Of a DNA stretch of 64,000 nucleotides, positions 24,300-32,786 are shown piece by piece (position 1 is the first letter of the stretch; each line of letters starts with the position of its first letter). Source of the stretch: Mycolicibacterium rhodesiae NBB3 (GTDB lineage Bacteria; Actinomycetota; Actinomycetes; Mycobacteriales; Mycobacteriaceae); assembly GCF_000230895.2 (NCBI RefSeq), contig NC_016604.1, positions 4,464,001 to 4,528,000 of the forward strand. The letters run 5' to 3'. Under the pieces are notes generated by a model, which ran no database searches, was not told the DNA's origin, and worked only from the letters and a program-made list of their open reading frames with translations. The position numbers and the translations under genes were made by a program.

Positions 24300-24935
24300 A
24301 TGAGTATGGACTTCGGGTTCGACCTGATCAGCGACGAGGAGTACGAGCGTCAGCGCGCGCTCTACGGCCCGCTGACGCAAGCGTTGCGCAGGCTCATCGA
24401 GGCGGGTCTGCACACCGAGGTCGACGAGGACACCGTGCGCGAAGCCCACGACCGGATCGAGGCGCTGACCCAGTTGCTCGAGAGCAAGCAGCGGGCCGTC
24501 ACGACGACGCTGCGCCACGAGGCGACCGGGCGGCCACTGGCATGGGCCAATCCCGCTGTCGGACTGCGCAATGCGATCGCACCGCCGATGGTCATCCATC
24601 ACGAGGACGACGGAAACTGCTGGAGTGAGTTCACGTTGTCGGGCGCCTATGAGGGGCCGCCCGGTTGGGTGCACGGAGGCATCTGTGCCCTGGTGCTGGA
24701 CCACCTCCTGGGCGAGGCCGCGAGCGAGGGCCTGACCCAGCCGAAGTTCACGGGCACGATCTCACTGCGCTACCTGCGTGGAACGCCGCTGGGCCCGCTG
24801 CGCGCGGAGGCCTTCGTGGAGCGCACCGAAGGGGTCAAGACGTTCGCGCGCGGCTACCTCAAGGATGCCGAGGGCCCGACCGTCGAGGCCGAGGGTGTGT
24901 TCATCCGTCCGGCGTGGGCGCGTGACGCCGGATGA
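24300..24935 (+). CDS. PaaI-type hotdog thioesterase
   Basis: A 211-residue protein with a C-terminal hotdog domain (about residues 85-205). GPPGWVHGGICALVLDHLLG carries the HGG active-site pattern of the PaaI/4HBT family, with catalysis by the acidic residue of the following helix (LDHLLGEAA). FTGTISLRYLRGTPLGPLRA is the conserved strand. It probably hydrolyses an acyl-CoA. The N-terminal 80 residues are a helical extension. The stop overlaps the following LLM gene (ATGA). Confidence 0.82.
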   Translation: MSMDFGFDLISDEEYERQRALYGPLTQALRRLIEAGLHTEVDEDTVREAHDRIEALTQLLESKQRAVTTTLRHEATGRPLAWANPAVGLRNAIAPPMVIHHEDDGNCWSEFTLSGAYEGPPGWVHGGICALVLDHLLGEAASEGLTQPKFTGTISLRYLRGTPLGPLRAEAFVERTEGVKTFARGYLKDAEGPTVEAEGVFIRPAWARDAG

Positions 24936-25789
24936 AGATCTACGTGAGCGCGGCCTTCCTCGATACGGGTGAAGTCGTCGAGATCGCCAGGGCTGCAGAT
25001 GATCTCGGCTATGACGGCCTTGGCATCCCCGACCATGTGATCAACCTCGAAACGCTGAAGACGCCGTACCCCTACACCAAGGACGGTAAGCGCCGGTGGG
25101 AGGCTTTCACCGACTGGCCGGATCCGTGGGTCCTGATCGGCGCCCTCGCGATGGTCACCACGCGGCTGCGGTTCGTCACGACGGTGTACCTGCCCGCGAT
25201 GCGTGATCCGTACTCGGCGGCGAAATCCATTGGCACGGCTGCGGTATTGGCCGGCGGGCGGCTCGAACTCGGTATCGGCGTGGGCTGGTGCGAGGAAGAG
25301 TTCACGTTGATGGGGCAGCAGTTCGCCCGCCGCGGTAAGCGCACCGACGAGATGCTCGAGTTGATGAAGGAGCTCTGGAAGCCGGGCTGGACGGAGTTCG
25401 ACGGCGAGTTCTACCAGACACCGCGACTGGAAATGGAACCGACACCACCGCACATTCCGGTGTTCGTGGGCGGCCTGTCCGACATCGCCTTACGCCGGGC
25501 CGCGCGTCACGACGGCTGGATCGGTGATCTGATCTCCACCGATCAGGCCTTGATACGTGTCGAGAAGCTCCGCGAGATGCGCGCCGACAAGGGCCTGTCG
25601 ATGGACGGTTTCACCGTCATCACGCCGCTGACCGACGCGTTCACCCCCGAGCACTACGAGCGGGCGCAGGCCGGCGGAATCGACGGCATCATCACGATGC
25701 CGTGGATGTTCTACTCGGGACCGCTGGCCACCCTCGACGAGAAGATCGACGGGATGCGCAAGTTCCGCAAGGACATGGCGCTGGATTAG
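24932..25789 (+). CDS. LLM-class F420-dependent oxidoreductase
   Basis: A 285-residue luciferase-like TIM barrel. ADDLGYDGLGIPDHV, LRFVTTVYLPAMRDPYSAAK, GRLELGIGVGWCEEEFTLMG and PVFVGGLSDIALRRAARHDG are standard for mycobacterial F420-dependent members. The substrate is unknown. The gene overlaps the thioesterase upstream, suggesting one operon in which an acyl-CoA or ketone intermediate might be reduced and hydrolysed; that link is an inference. It is convergent with doxX, one base apart. Confidence 0.85.
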   Translation: MKIYVSAAFLDTGEVVEIARAADDLGYDGLGIPDHVINLETLKTPYPYTKDGKRRWEAFTDWPDPWVLIGALAMVTTRLRFVTTVYLPAMRDPYSAAKSIGTAAVLAGGRLELGIGVGWCEEEFTLMGQQFARRGKRTDEMLELMKELWKPGWTEFDGEFYQTPRLEMEPTPPHIPVFVGGLSDIALRRAARHDGWIGDLISTDQALIRVEKLREMRADKGLSMDGFTVITPLTDAFTPEHYERAQAGGIDGIITMPWMFYSGPLATLDEKIDGMRKFRKDMALD

Positions 25790-26329
25790 TCAGCGACGGC
25801 GGAACCGGCTGAGCAGTCCGCCGCGGCGGACAGGTGCACCGGTCGCGTAGCCCGCCGGCGCCGCGGTTCCGGTGACCACGCGACTCGGCGCCACACCGCC
25901 GACCCGTGAGCGCCGGCGGCTGTCGACGGCCCAGACACCGGCACCCGTCGTGGCGAGCAGCAGGAAGCCGAAGCAGTACAGGACCGCCAGTTCGCCGCCG
26001 TTGGCGATCGGCCAGAACGGCTGGGTCGCATCGCCCTTGAGGATCGGCCAGTGCGCGTAGAAGTACGCGAAGGCCATCTCGCCGGATGCGATGAACGCCG
26101 CGATCCGGGTGAACAGCCCGAGAGTGATCAGGATGCCGAGGACGAGTTCGAGGAGTCCGGCCCACCAGAACGGGAACGAACCGGCTTCGATCGGCGCGGG
26201 CGATGCGATCGGCCAGTCGAACAGCTTCTGCGTGCCGTGCATCGTGAACAGCAGGCCGAAGACGATGCGGAAGAGACTCAAGACGGGAGAGTGGTAGCCC
26301 GCCAGGCGCGCATCCAGATTGGTCGTCAT
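25790..26329 (-). CDS. DoxX-family membrane protein
   Basis: A 179-residue inner-membrane protein of the DoxX family with four hydrophobic segments, including LSLFRIVFGLLFTMHGTQKL and LLELVLGILITLGLFTRIAA, the two family blocks. In mycobacteria DoxX is reported to form a membrane-associated oxidoreductase complex with SodA and SseA linked to thiol stress; whether this paralogue does so is unknown. The C-terminal 40 residues are an Arg/Gly-rich cytoplasmic tail. ATG 26329 starts the family homology. It is downstream of glnA1, separated by a terminator. Confidence 0.82.
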   Translation of the reverse strand: MTTNLDARLAGYHSPVLSLFRIVFGLLFTMHGTQKLFDWPIASPAPIEAGSFPFWWAGLLELVLGILITLGLFTRIAAFIASGEMAFAYFYAHWPILKGDATQPFWPIANGGELAVLYCFGFLLLATTGAGVWAVDSRRRSRVGGVAPSRVVTGTAAPAGYATGAPVRRGGLLSRFRRR

Positions 26330-26382
26330 GTAACTGCACCCTACGTGAGGACGGACAGGATTTTCCCAGCTGAATGCCCAAA

Positions 26383-26410
26383 GGGCCGGCGGCGCAAACG
26401 CCACCGGCCC
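26383..26410 (-). terminator. Terminator after glnA1
   Basis: GGGCCGG-C-GGCG-CAAA-CGCC-A-CCGGCCC forms an 11-bp stem with one mismatch and a 4-nt loop, 21 bp past the glnA1 stop. On the minus strand it is followed by TTTGGGCATT. Confidence 0.7.
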
Positions 26411-26430
26411 CTGGAGTCAGAGCTGTCGAG

Positions 26431-27867
26431 TTACACGTCGTAATAGAGCGCGATCTCGTACGGGTGAGGACGGATCTGCACCGGCATGATCTCGTTCTCA
26501 CGCTTGTAGGAGATCCACGTCTCGATCAGGTCCTCGGTGAAAACGCCACCCTCGGTGAGGTATTCGTGATCCTCCTCGAGCTTGTCGATCACCGCGGACA
26601 ACGAGGTCGGTGCCTGCGGAATGCTGGCGGCCTCATCCGGCGGCAACTCGTAGAGGTCCTTGTCGACCGGGCTCTGCGGCTCGATCTTCTTCTTGATGCC
26701 GTCCAGGCCGGCCATCATCATCGCCGCGAACGCCAGGTACGGGTTGCCCGAGCTGTCCGGGGCCCGGAACTCGAGGCGCTTGGCCTTCGGGTTGTTGCCC
26801 GTGATCGGGATACGCACGGCGGCCGACCGGTTGCGCTGGCTGTACACCAGGTTGATCGGCGCCTCGTAGCCCGGCACCAGACGCTTGTAGGAGTTCACCG
26901 TCGGGTTGGTGAACGCCAGCAGCGACGGCGCGTGGTGCAGGATGCCGCCGATGTAGTGGCGCGCGATGTCCGACAGCCCGGCGTAACCGGACTCGTCGTG
27001 GAACAGCGGCGAGCCGTCCTTCCACAGCGACTGGTGGGCGTGCATACCCGAGCCGTTGTCACCGAACAGGGGCTTGGGCATGAACGTCACGGTCTTGCCC
27101 GCCGCCCATGCGGTGTTCTTCACGATGTACTTGAACAGCAGCAGATCGTCGGCCGCGTGCAACAGCGTGTTGAACTTGTAGTTGATCTCGGCCTGCCCGG
27201 CGGTGCCCACCTCATGGTGGCCGCGCTCGATCTCGAAGCCGGCGTTCTGCAGGTTCGTGGTGATCTGGTCGCGCAGGTCCACGTAGTGGTCATACGGCGC
27301 GACAGGGAAGTATCCACCCTTGGGGCGCACCTTGTAGCCGCGGTTGGGGGATCCGTCGGCCTCGAACGGCTCGCCGGAGTTCCACCAGCCGGCCTCGGAG
27401 TCGATCTCGTAGAAGGTGCCGTTCATCTTCGAGTCGAAGCTCACCGAGTCGAAGATGTAGAACTCGGCCTCGGCGCCGAAGTACGCGGTGTCGGCGATGC
27501 CGGTGCTGGCGAGGTAGTTCTCGGCCTTGCGGGCGACGTTGCGCGGGTCGCGCGAGTACGCCTCGCGGGTGAACGGATCGTGCACGAAAAAGTTGAGGTT
27601 CACCGTCTTGGCGGCGCGGAACGGATCGATGCGCGCGGTCTCGGGGTCCGGCAGGAGCATCATGTCGGACTCGTGAATCGACTGGAAGCCGCGCACCGAC
27701 GAGCCGTCGAATGCCAAGCCGTCTTCGAAGACGCTCTCGTCGAATGCAGACGCCGGGATCGAGAAGTGCTGGACAACGCCGGGCAGATCGCAGAACCGGA
27801 TGTCGACGTACTCGACTTCCTCGTCCTTGATCAACTTGATGACGTCGTCGGCCGTCTTATCTGCCAC
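26431..27867 (-). CDS. glnA1: Glutamine synthetase type I-beta, adenylylated
   Basis: A 478-residue main glutamine synthetase that forms a dodecamer and makes glutamine from glutamate, ammonia and ATP. Blocks seen: VEYVDIRFCDLPGVVQHFSI, AFDGSSVRGFQSIHESDMML, AEAEFYIFDSVSFDSKMNG, HHEVGTAGQAEINYKFNTLL, GSGMHAHQSLWKDGSPLFHD, NSYKRLVPGYEAPINLVYSQ and RAPDSSGNPYLAFAAMMMAG. The tyrosine in KDLYELPPDEAASIP falls at residue 406, the same number as the adenylylated Tyr of M. tuberculosis GlnA1. GlnE at 21.3 kb is its modifier. A GlnR-type box precedes the promoter and an AAGGAG ribosome-binding site precedes the GTG start. Confidence 0.97.
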   Translation of the reverse strand: MADKTADDVIKLIKDEEVEYVDIRFCDLPGVVQHFSIPASAFDESVFEDGLAFDGSSVRGFQSIHESDMMLLPDPETARIDPFRAAKTVNLNFFVHDPFTREAYSRDPRNVARKAENYLASTGIADTAYFGAEAEFYIFDSVSFDSKMNGTFYEIDSEAGWWNSGEPFEADGSPNRGYKVRPKGGYFPVAPYDHYVDLRDQITTNLQNAGFEIERGHHEVGTAGQAEINYKFNTLLHAADDLLLFKYIVKNTAWAAGKTVTFMPKPLFGDNGSGMHAHQSLWKDGSPLFHDESGYAGLSDIARHYIGGILHHAPSLLAFTNPTVNSYKRLVPGYEAPINLVYSQRNRSAAVRIPITGNNPKAKRLEFRAPDSSGNPYLAFAAMMMAGLDGIKKKIEPQSPVDKDLYELPPDEAASIPQAPTSLSAVIDKLEEDHEYLTEGGVFTEDLIETWISYKRENEIMPVQIRPHPYEIALYYDV

Positions 27868-27907
27868 TGATAACTCTCCTTATATCTGGTAACCCGCGCG
27901 TTGACGC

Positions 27908-27957
27908 TAGGTACACGATGTTGCACCGTCGTCAACCGCATGTTGCGCCGAAGTTAC
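27908..27957 (-). promoter_or_regulatory. glnA1 promoter with GlnR box
   Basis: Reading the minus strand: GTAAC-TTCGGC-GCAAC (27957-27942) fits the GlnR consensus GTNAC-n6-GNAAC exactly. Six bases later is TTGACG (-35, 27935-27930), then 16 bp, then TACCTA (-10, 27913-27908). A box just upstream of -35 suits activation under nitrogen limitation. Confidence 0.65.
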
Positions 27958-28003
27958 GCAATGCCGCGGCGACAGCGGCCGATCACTGGTCACGCTGCCC
28001 GCA

Positions 28004-28009
28004 TATCCT
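28004..28009 (+). promoter_or_regulatory. -10 element for a leaderless RDD-protein transcript
   Basis: TATCCT (TANNNT) ends seven bases before ATG 28017 and supports that start over an in-frame ATG at 27918. Confidence 0.45.
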
Positions 28010-28016
28010 GAACAGT

Positions 28017-28499
28017 ATGGCCCGCCCACTGGGGTCCTGGCTGTCGGGGTCCGCGCCTGGCAGTTATCCCGGACCCAACGACTATCCAGGTCAGCGACTT
28101 GGTCTGCCCGAGTCCGGTCCCGGCTCGATCGCCGGGTTCGGACGGCGTATCGCGGCACTGATGATCGACTGGTTCATCGCGTACGGCCTCGTCGGCCTCG
28201 TCGTCGCCCTCGGTTTGATGAGCCAGCAGAACTTCCTCTACACCCCGATGGGGTCCACATCCATTGCCGTGGTCTGGGTGGTGCTGGGCATCATTTCGGT
28301 GCGACTGTTCGGATTCACCCCAGGTCAGCTGGTGCTCGGTCTGCGGGTTGCGTCCATCGACAACCGGATTCACGTCGGCATCGGCCGTGCGACCGTGCGC
28401 GGAATTCTGGTGTTCTTCGTGATCCCGGCGCTGTTCACCGACAGCGACCTGCGCGGCTATCAGGACCGCTTCACCAACACCGCCGTGGTCCGGCGCTGA
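28017..28499 (+). CDS. RDD-family membrane protein
   Basis: A 160-residue protein. After a proline/glycine-rich N-terminus (residues 1-40), the RDD domain has GFGRRIAALMIDWFIAYGLV (R and D of the family signature in the first helix), a second helix VVWVVLGIISVRLFGFTPGQ, and GYQDRFTNTAVVR at the end. RDD proteins are predicted transporters or membrane organisers; the function is unknown. It is divergent from glnA1, whose GlnR box lies 60 bp upstream. Confidence 0.8.
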   Translation: MARPLGSWLSGSAPGSYPGPNDYPGQRLGLPESGPGSIAGFGRRIAALMIDWFIAYGLVGLVVALGLMSQQNFLYTPMGSTSIAVVWVVLGIISVRLFGFTPGQLVLGLRVASIDNRIHVGIGRATVRGILVFFVIPALFTDSDLRGYQDRFTNTAVVRR

Positions 28500-28503
28500 G
28501 AGC

Positions 28504-30330
28504 TCAAGCCTCGTGGCGGATCTGGCCATTCATCATGGTCAGCATGACCGTCGCCTGGTGGATGTCGTGCGGGTCGACCTCGAGGATGTTGCGGTCCAAA
28601 ACGATCATGTCCGCGAGCTTGCCCTGCTCCAGCGACCCCACCTTGTCGTCCAGCCGGATCTGATAGGCCGCGCCGAGCGTATTGGCATGCACCGCCTGCG
28701 CGACTGACAACCGCTGGTCGGCGGGAGCCAGCACCGGCGCGTCCGGTTGGCCGATCAGCTGCCGGGTCACGCCGAGCTGAATCGAGTCCAGTGGCTTGTA
28801 GGTCGAGAAATAGCCAGCTGCCGGCCAGTCCGTGCCGAACGAGATGCGACCCCCCGCTTTCAGGACGTCCTGCGGTCGGTACATCAGGTCCTGACGAGGC
28901 CTGCCGTACCGGGCTGCCATGTTCACCACGGTGTCGGGGTCCGCTGATATCCAGTTCGCGGAGAACTGGGCGACCACGCCCAGCTCACCGAATCGCTGAT
29001 TGTCCGGATCCTGGACATACACGAGATGGGCGATGGTGTGTCTGCGGTCGCGGGGCGGATTCGCCGCGATGGCCCGCTCGACGGCGTCGAGCGCGGTGCG
29101 GGTGGTCCGTTCACCGCAGGCATGGACGTGCACGTCGAAACCGGCGGCGTCCACTTCGGCGACGAGTCGCCGCCACTGCTCTTCGGTGAATGGCGATGCG
29201 CCGGTGGAGTCGGGTTTGTCGGCATACGGCTCGATCAGCCACGCGGTGTATCCGCCTTGGGTGCCGTCACCGATCACCTTGACCGCGCCGACTCCGATCA
29301 GCTCCGTCGAGATCCGATTGCGGATATCGGTCAGCTTGGCCACCGCGTCGTCGACGGGCGCCGACTTCACGCTGTAGGAGGCGACCACCCGGAAGGGCAG
29401 CGCGCCCTTGGCCTCGGTGTCGGCGTAAAGCTCGATCAGGGCACCCTGGTCGTCGCCGATTGGCGGCACACCTGCGTCGAACACCGACGTGATGCCCGCG
29501 GCCGACGCCTTGGGCAACCACGCCTCCATCAGGGTGCCCATGGTCTCCGGGGAGATCGGTTCGATGGCGTTGACGAGCGCCAGCACGGCGTTGACTTCGA
29601 GGACGTATCCGGTGGGCTCGCCGTTCTCGTCGCGTACGTAGTAGCTGAATCCCGGTATGGGGTCCTCGGATTCGCGGGTGACGCCGGCGACTTCCAGGGC
29701 CTTGCTGTTGGCCCACAGGCTGTGTCCGTCGATGGCGAAGAAGAAGCCGGGCCGGTCGGGCAGTACCTTGTCGAGATCGGCCCGGGTCGGACCGTTCGGG
29801 CCGAACATGTCCACGCGCCAACCGAATCCACGCACCGGACCGTCGGGATTCTCCTTCGCGTACTTCGCGATCGCGGCCAGCGCGTCGGCTCCCGTCGGCA
29901 CCTGCAGATCCACCCCTGTGGTCAGGAACGCTCCGAGGAACGGATGGATGTGGCCCTCGACGAACCCGGGCATGAGCAGCCGGCCGTCGAGGTCGATGAC
30001 TCTGGTCTGAGCTCCGGCCAGCGCCATGGCGCCCGCCTCGTCGCCGACGTAGCTGATCGTGGTGCCGGTGACGGCGAGAGCCTGCGCCCACGGTGCTGCG
30101 GTGGACACCGTGTAGATCGGGCCGTTGCGGAACACGAAGTCGGCCCGATCGGGATCTGCCCCGGCCGAGGTCTCGCGCTCCCCGGTTCCGGGCTGCACCG
30201 AACACGCGTTGGCCGCCGCCACCCCGGCCGTGACTGCGGCGGCGGTCAATAGGGTGCGACGTGTCAGGCGCGCGCGGCGCTTACCGCCGAACGCCGCGAA
30301 GTGCGGCGCCCATTCGCACGCAGTGCACAC
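28504..30330 (-). CDS. Secreted YtcJ-type amidohydrolase (amidohydrolase family 3)
   Basis: A 608-residue exported metal-dependent hydrolase. The N-terminus has a twin-arginine signal, TRRTLLTAAAVTAGVAAANA, followed by a Cys that could be lipidated, although the box is not canonical. The amidohydrolase core starts with MPGFVEGHIHPFLGAFLTTG (HxH metal ligands). DGHSLWANSKALEVAGV, VHVHACGERTTRTALDAVER and TIAHLVYVQDPD supply further ligands, and ISFGTDWPAAGYFSTYKPLD the conserved Asp. YtcJ-like enzymes act on N-substituted formamides or related amides; the substrate is unknown. The start is a GTG nine bases after the DUF4191 stop with no strong ribosome-binding site, so it is probably co-expressed with it. 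Confidence 0.8.
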   Translation of the reverse strand: MCTACEWAPHFAAFGGKRRARLTRRTLLTAAAVTAGVAAANACSVQPGTGERETSAGADPDRADFVFRNGPIYTVSTAAPWAQALAVTGTTISYVGDEAGAMALAGAQTRVIDLDGRLLMPGFVEGHIHPFLGAFLTTGVDLQVPTGADALAAIAKYAKENPDGPVRGFGWRVDMFGPNGPTRADLDKVLPDRPGFFFAIDGHSLWANSKALEVAGVTRESEDPIPGFSYYVRDENGEPTGYVLEVNAVLALVNAIEPISPETMGTLMEAWLPKASAAGITSVFDAGVPPIGDDQGALIELYADTEAKGALPFRVVASYSVKSAPVDDAVAKLTDIRNRISTELIGVGAVKVIGDGTQGGYTAWLIEPYADKPDSTGASPFTEEQWRRLVAEVDAAGFDVHVHACGERTTRTALDAVERAIAANPPRDRRHTIAHLVYVQDPDNQRFGELGVVAQFSANWISADPDTVVNMAARYGRPRQDLMYRPQDVLKAGGRISFGTDWPAAGYFSTYKPLDSIQLGVTRQLIGQPDAPVLAPADQRLSVAQAVHANTLGAAYQIRLDDKVGSLEQGKLADMIVLDRNILEVDPHDIHQATVMLTMMNGQIRHEA

Positions 30331-30339
30331 CGAGCGCGA

Positions 30340-31092
30340 CTATTTCCGTCGCACAGTGCGTTGTACGCCGCGCATCTTGGCCTGCGTCGGCAGCGGCCCC
30401 TTGGGCATCGCGGCGGGTCCGATCTTGGTGCCGAGTGCGGCCAGCCGCGACTCCAGCGAGTCCATCTGCTTGACGGTGATGTTGGCGGGCAGCTTGTTGA
30501 GGTGGCGTTCGAGCTTCGCCAGCGGAACCTGGTCGTCACCGTTGCCGATCACGATGTCGTAGATCGGGACGTCGCCGACCAGTCGGGCGGTGCGCTTCTT
30601 CTCCTGCGCCAGCAGCGGCTTGACCCGTGTTGCCGAACCCTCGCCGACGAAGATCACACCGGGACGGCCGATCACGCGGTGCACCGCGTCGAAGTGACCG
30701 GTGGCCGCGACGCCGGGAGTGACCCGCCACTTACCGCGTAGGTTGTCCAGCGCCCATGCCGCCGCACCGGTCTGGCCCTCGGCCTTGCGGTACACCGATT
30801 TCTGCGCGCGCCGCCCGAAGATGATGAACGCGACAAGCGCGCCGAACACCACGCCGAGCGGAATCATCAAGTAGGTGGTGAACCCGCCGGCGAACAGCCC
30901 GAGCGCCACCGAGGCCGCGACGATCAGCACGAACGCGCCGATCATGTACGGCAGCAGCCGCTTGTCCTCTTTGCGCTGAATCTGAAACGCCTGCCACAGC
31001 TGACTGCGTCGCTCCTTGGAGGCAGCCTTTCGGGCCGCCTTGGCCTCGGCCTTGGCCGCCTTGTTGGCGGCGGCATTGCGGGTTTTCGCCAT
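30340..31092 (-). CDS. DUF4191 membrane protein
   Basis: A 250-residue protein of the mycobacterial DUF4191 family (Rv2219-like). The lysine/alanine-rich start (residues 1-30) is followed by a pair of transmembrane helices, LLPYMIGAFVLIVAASVALG and TYLMIPLGVVFGALVAFIIF (about 50-95). A cytoplasmic domain with GKWRVTPGVAATGHFDAVHR and RPGVIFVGEGSATRVKPLLA follows. The function is unknown. ATG 31092 starts the conserved MAKTRNAAANKAA and directly follows lipA by four bases, so the two genes belong to one operon with lipB. Confidence 0.85.
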   Translation of the reverse strand: MAKTRNAAANKAAKAEAKAARKAASKERRSQLWQAFQIQRKEDKRLLPYMIGAFVLIVAASVALGLFAGGFTTYLMIPLGVVFGALVAFIIFGRRAQKSVYRKAEGQTGAAAWALDNLRGKWRVTPGVAATGHFDAVHRVIGRPGVIFVGEGSATRVKPLLAQEKKRTARLVGDVPIYDIVIGNGDDQVPLAKLERHLNKLPANITVKQMDSLESRLAALGTKIGPAAMPKGPLPTQAKMRGVQRTVRRK

Positions 31093-31096
31093 TGCT

Positions 31097-32098
31097 TCAG
31101 GATACGGCGGGGTCGGAAGCCCGGGACGCAACCGCCTGTACGTAGAGGCGACCGGCGCGATACGACGACCGGACGAGGGGACCCGCGAGCACACCGGCGA
31201 AACCGAGTTCGGCTGCGAAGCGCTCGTGCTCGACGAATTCCTCGGGTTTGACCCAGCGCTCGACGGGGTGATGCCGCACCGACGGCCGCAGGTACTGCGT
31301 GATCGTGACGAGGTCGCACCCCGCCCGGTGGAGGTCGGTCAGCGCGTCGCGGACCTCGTCGGGGGTCTCACCCATGCCGAGAATGAGGTTGGACTTGGTG
31401 ACCAGGCCGTCGGCGCGGGCGGCGGTGAGCACCGAAAGGCTGCGCTCGTAGCGGAACCCCGGTCGAATCCTTTTGAAGATGCGGGGCACCGTTTCGACGT
31501 TGTGCGCCAACACTTCTGGACGCGAAGCGAAGACCTGCGCCAGCAGGTCCGGGTCGGCGTTGAAGTCCGGGATCAGCAGCTCCACCCCGGTGTTGGGGTT
31601 GAGCTCCTTGATGGCGCGCACGGTCTCGGCATACAGCCAGGCGCCCCCGTCGGGAAGGTCGTCGCGCGCCACACCGGTCACCGTCGAGTAGCGCAGCCCC
31701 ATCGCCTGCACGCTTTCGGCGACGCGGCGCGGCTCGTCGCGGTCCAGTTCGGCGGGCTTGCCGGTGTCGATCTGGCAGAAGTCGCAGCGGCGGGTGCACT
31801 GCTCGCCGCCGATGAGGAAGGTGGCCTCGCGGTCCTCCCAGCATTCGAAGATGTTCGGACAGCCCGCTTCCTCGCAGACGGTGTGCAGGCCTTCGCGCTT
31901 CACCAGTGCCTTGAGCTCCTGGTACTCCGGGCCCATCTTGGCTCGGGTCTTGATCCACGGCGGCTTACGCTCGATCGGCGTCTCGGCATTCCTGACCTCG
32001 AGACGCAGTAGCTTTCGGCCTTCTGGAGCCGCATGGCCGGCGACATTGGACCCTGGAGCCGCATGGCCGGCGACATTAGACCCTCGAGCGACTGTCAC
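31097..32098 (-). CDS. lipA: Lipoyl synthase with duplicated N-terminal segment
   Basis: A 333-residue radical-SAM enzyme that inserts two sulfurs into protein-bound octanoyl groups. The auxiliary cluster ligands are in CEEAGCPNIFEC, and the radical-SAM CxxxCxxC is CTRRCDFCQIDTGKPAELDR. RMLRSSY-type end is RSSYRAG. The N-terminus MTVARGSNVAGHAAP repeats GSNVAGHAAP twice before EGRKLLRLEVRNAETPIERK; typical mycobacterial LipA begins near that point. The GTG start overlaps the lipB stop (GTGA), so the lipB-lipA-DUF4191 order is translationally coupled. It supplies lipoyl groups for DlaT (33.7-35.6 kb). Confidence 0.95.
   Translation of the reverse strand: MTVARGSNVAGHAAPGSNVAGHAAPEGRKLLRLEVRNAETPIERKPPWIKTRAKMGPEYQELKALVKREGLHTVCEEAGCPNIFECWEDREATFLIGGEQCTRRCDFCQIDTGKPAELDRDEPRRVAESVQAMGLRYSTVTGVARDDLPDGGAWLYAETVRAIKELNPNTGVELLIPDFNADPDLLAQVFASRPEVLAHNVETVPRIFKRIRPGFRYERSLSVLTAARADGLVTKSNLILGMGETPDEVRDALTDLHRAGCDLVTITQYLRPSVRHHPVERWVKPEEFVEHERFAAELGFAGVLAGPLVRSSYRAGRLYVQAVASRASDPAVS
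32024..32083. repeat. 30-bp tandem repeat inside the lipA 5' end
   Basis: Two adjacent 30-bp copies (32024-32053 and 32054-32083) differ by one base and encode GSNVAGHAAP twice in lipA. The period is a multiple of three, so the frame is unaffected. Confidence 0.9.
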
Positions 32099-32769
32099 TG
32101 GGTCAATGCTACCGACAGTCGGCCGTCGAGTGCGTCTGCGACGGCGTCGGCCACCGGTTCGGCGACGTCCTCGACGCCGATGCGCCGGCCCAGTTCAGCG
32201 GTCAACGAGGTCACTCCGGCGTCGGAGATACCGCACGGCACGATCGCGGAGAACGCGCCGAGGTCGCAGTCGCAGTTGAGCGCGAACCCGTGCAGTGTCG
32301 TCGACCGCGACACCCGGATGCCGACCGCGGCCACCTTCCGGGCCGGCCCGGTCGACCCGGCCACCCACACCCCGGAGCGGCCCTCGATCCTGCGAGTCTG
32401 TAGACCGAGATCCGCACACACCTTGATGAGTGATTCCTCCAGCCGGCGAACGAAATTCACCACATCCAGAGGTTCGGCCAGGCCGATGACGGGATAGCCG
32501 ACCAACTGCCCGGGGCCGTGCCAGGTGATCTTGCCGCCGCGGTCGGTGTCGATCACCGGAGTGTCATCGGCGGGCCTCTCCTCGGGCAGTGTGCGCCTGC
32601 CCGCGGTATAGACCGACGGGTGTTCGAGTAGCAACAGGGTGTCGGGGCCACCGGCGATACGCGCTTCGGCCACGTCGCGCTGTAGATCCCACGCCTGTCG
32701 GTAGTCGACGGTGCCCAGTCGTCGCACGTCGATGGGTGTGTTCACCGACCTGATCGACACCGGCGTCAT
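32095..32769 (-). CDS. lipB: Octanoyl-[acyl carrier protein]:protein octanoyltransferase
   Basis: A 224-residue enzyme that moves octanoate from ACP to lipoyl domains. Family blocks are LLLLEHPSVYTAGRRT, TDRGGKITWHGPGQLVGYPV, RKVAAVGIRVSRSTTLHGFA (catalytic Lys) and LNCDCDLGAFSAIVPCGISD (nucleophile Cys in PCGI). ATG 32769 was chosen because it starts the conserved part; the same frame stays open much further upstream, but that stretch is the antisense of the epimerase gene. The end overlaps lipA. Confidence 0.94.
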   Translation of the reverse strand: MTPVSIRSVNTPIDVRRLGTVDYRQAWDLQRDVAEARIAGGPDTLLLLEHPSVYTAGRRTLPEERPADDTPVIDTDRGGKITWHGPGQLVGYPVIGLAEPLDVVNFVRRLEESLIKVCADLGLQTRRIEGRSGVWVAGSTGPARKVAAVGIRVSRSTTLHGFALNCDCDLGAFSAIVPCGISDAGVTSLTAELGRRIGVEDVAEPVADAVADALDGRLSVALTQ

Positions 32770-32786
32770 ACCGTCGACCGTACGCG

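Noticed and set aside
26374..27870. A 498-codon plus-strand open frame opposite glnA1
   Set aside because: It exactly covers glnA1 in antisense, with no domain or ribosome-binding site.
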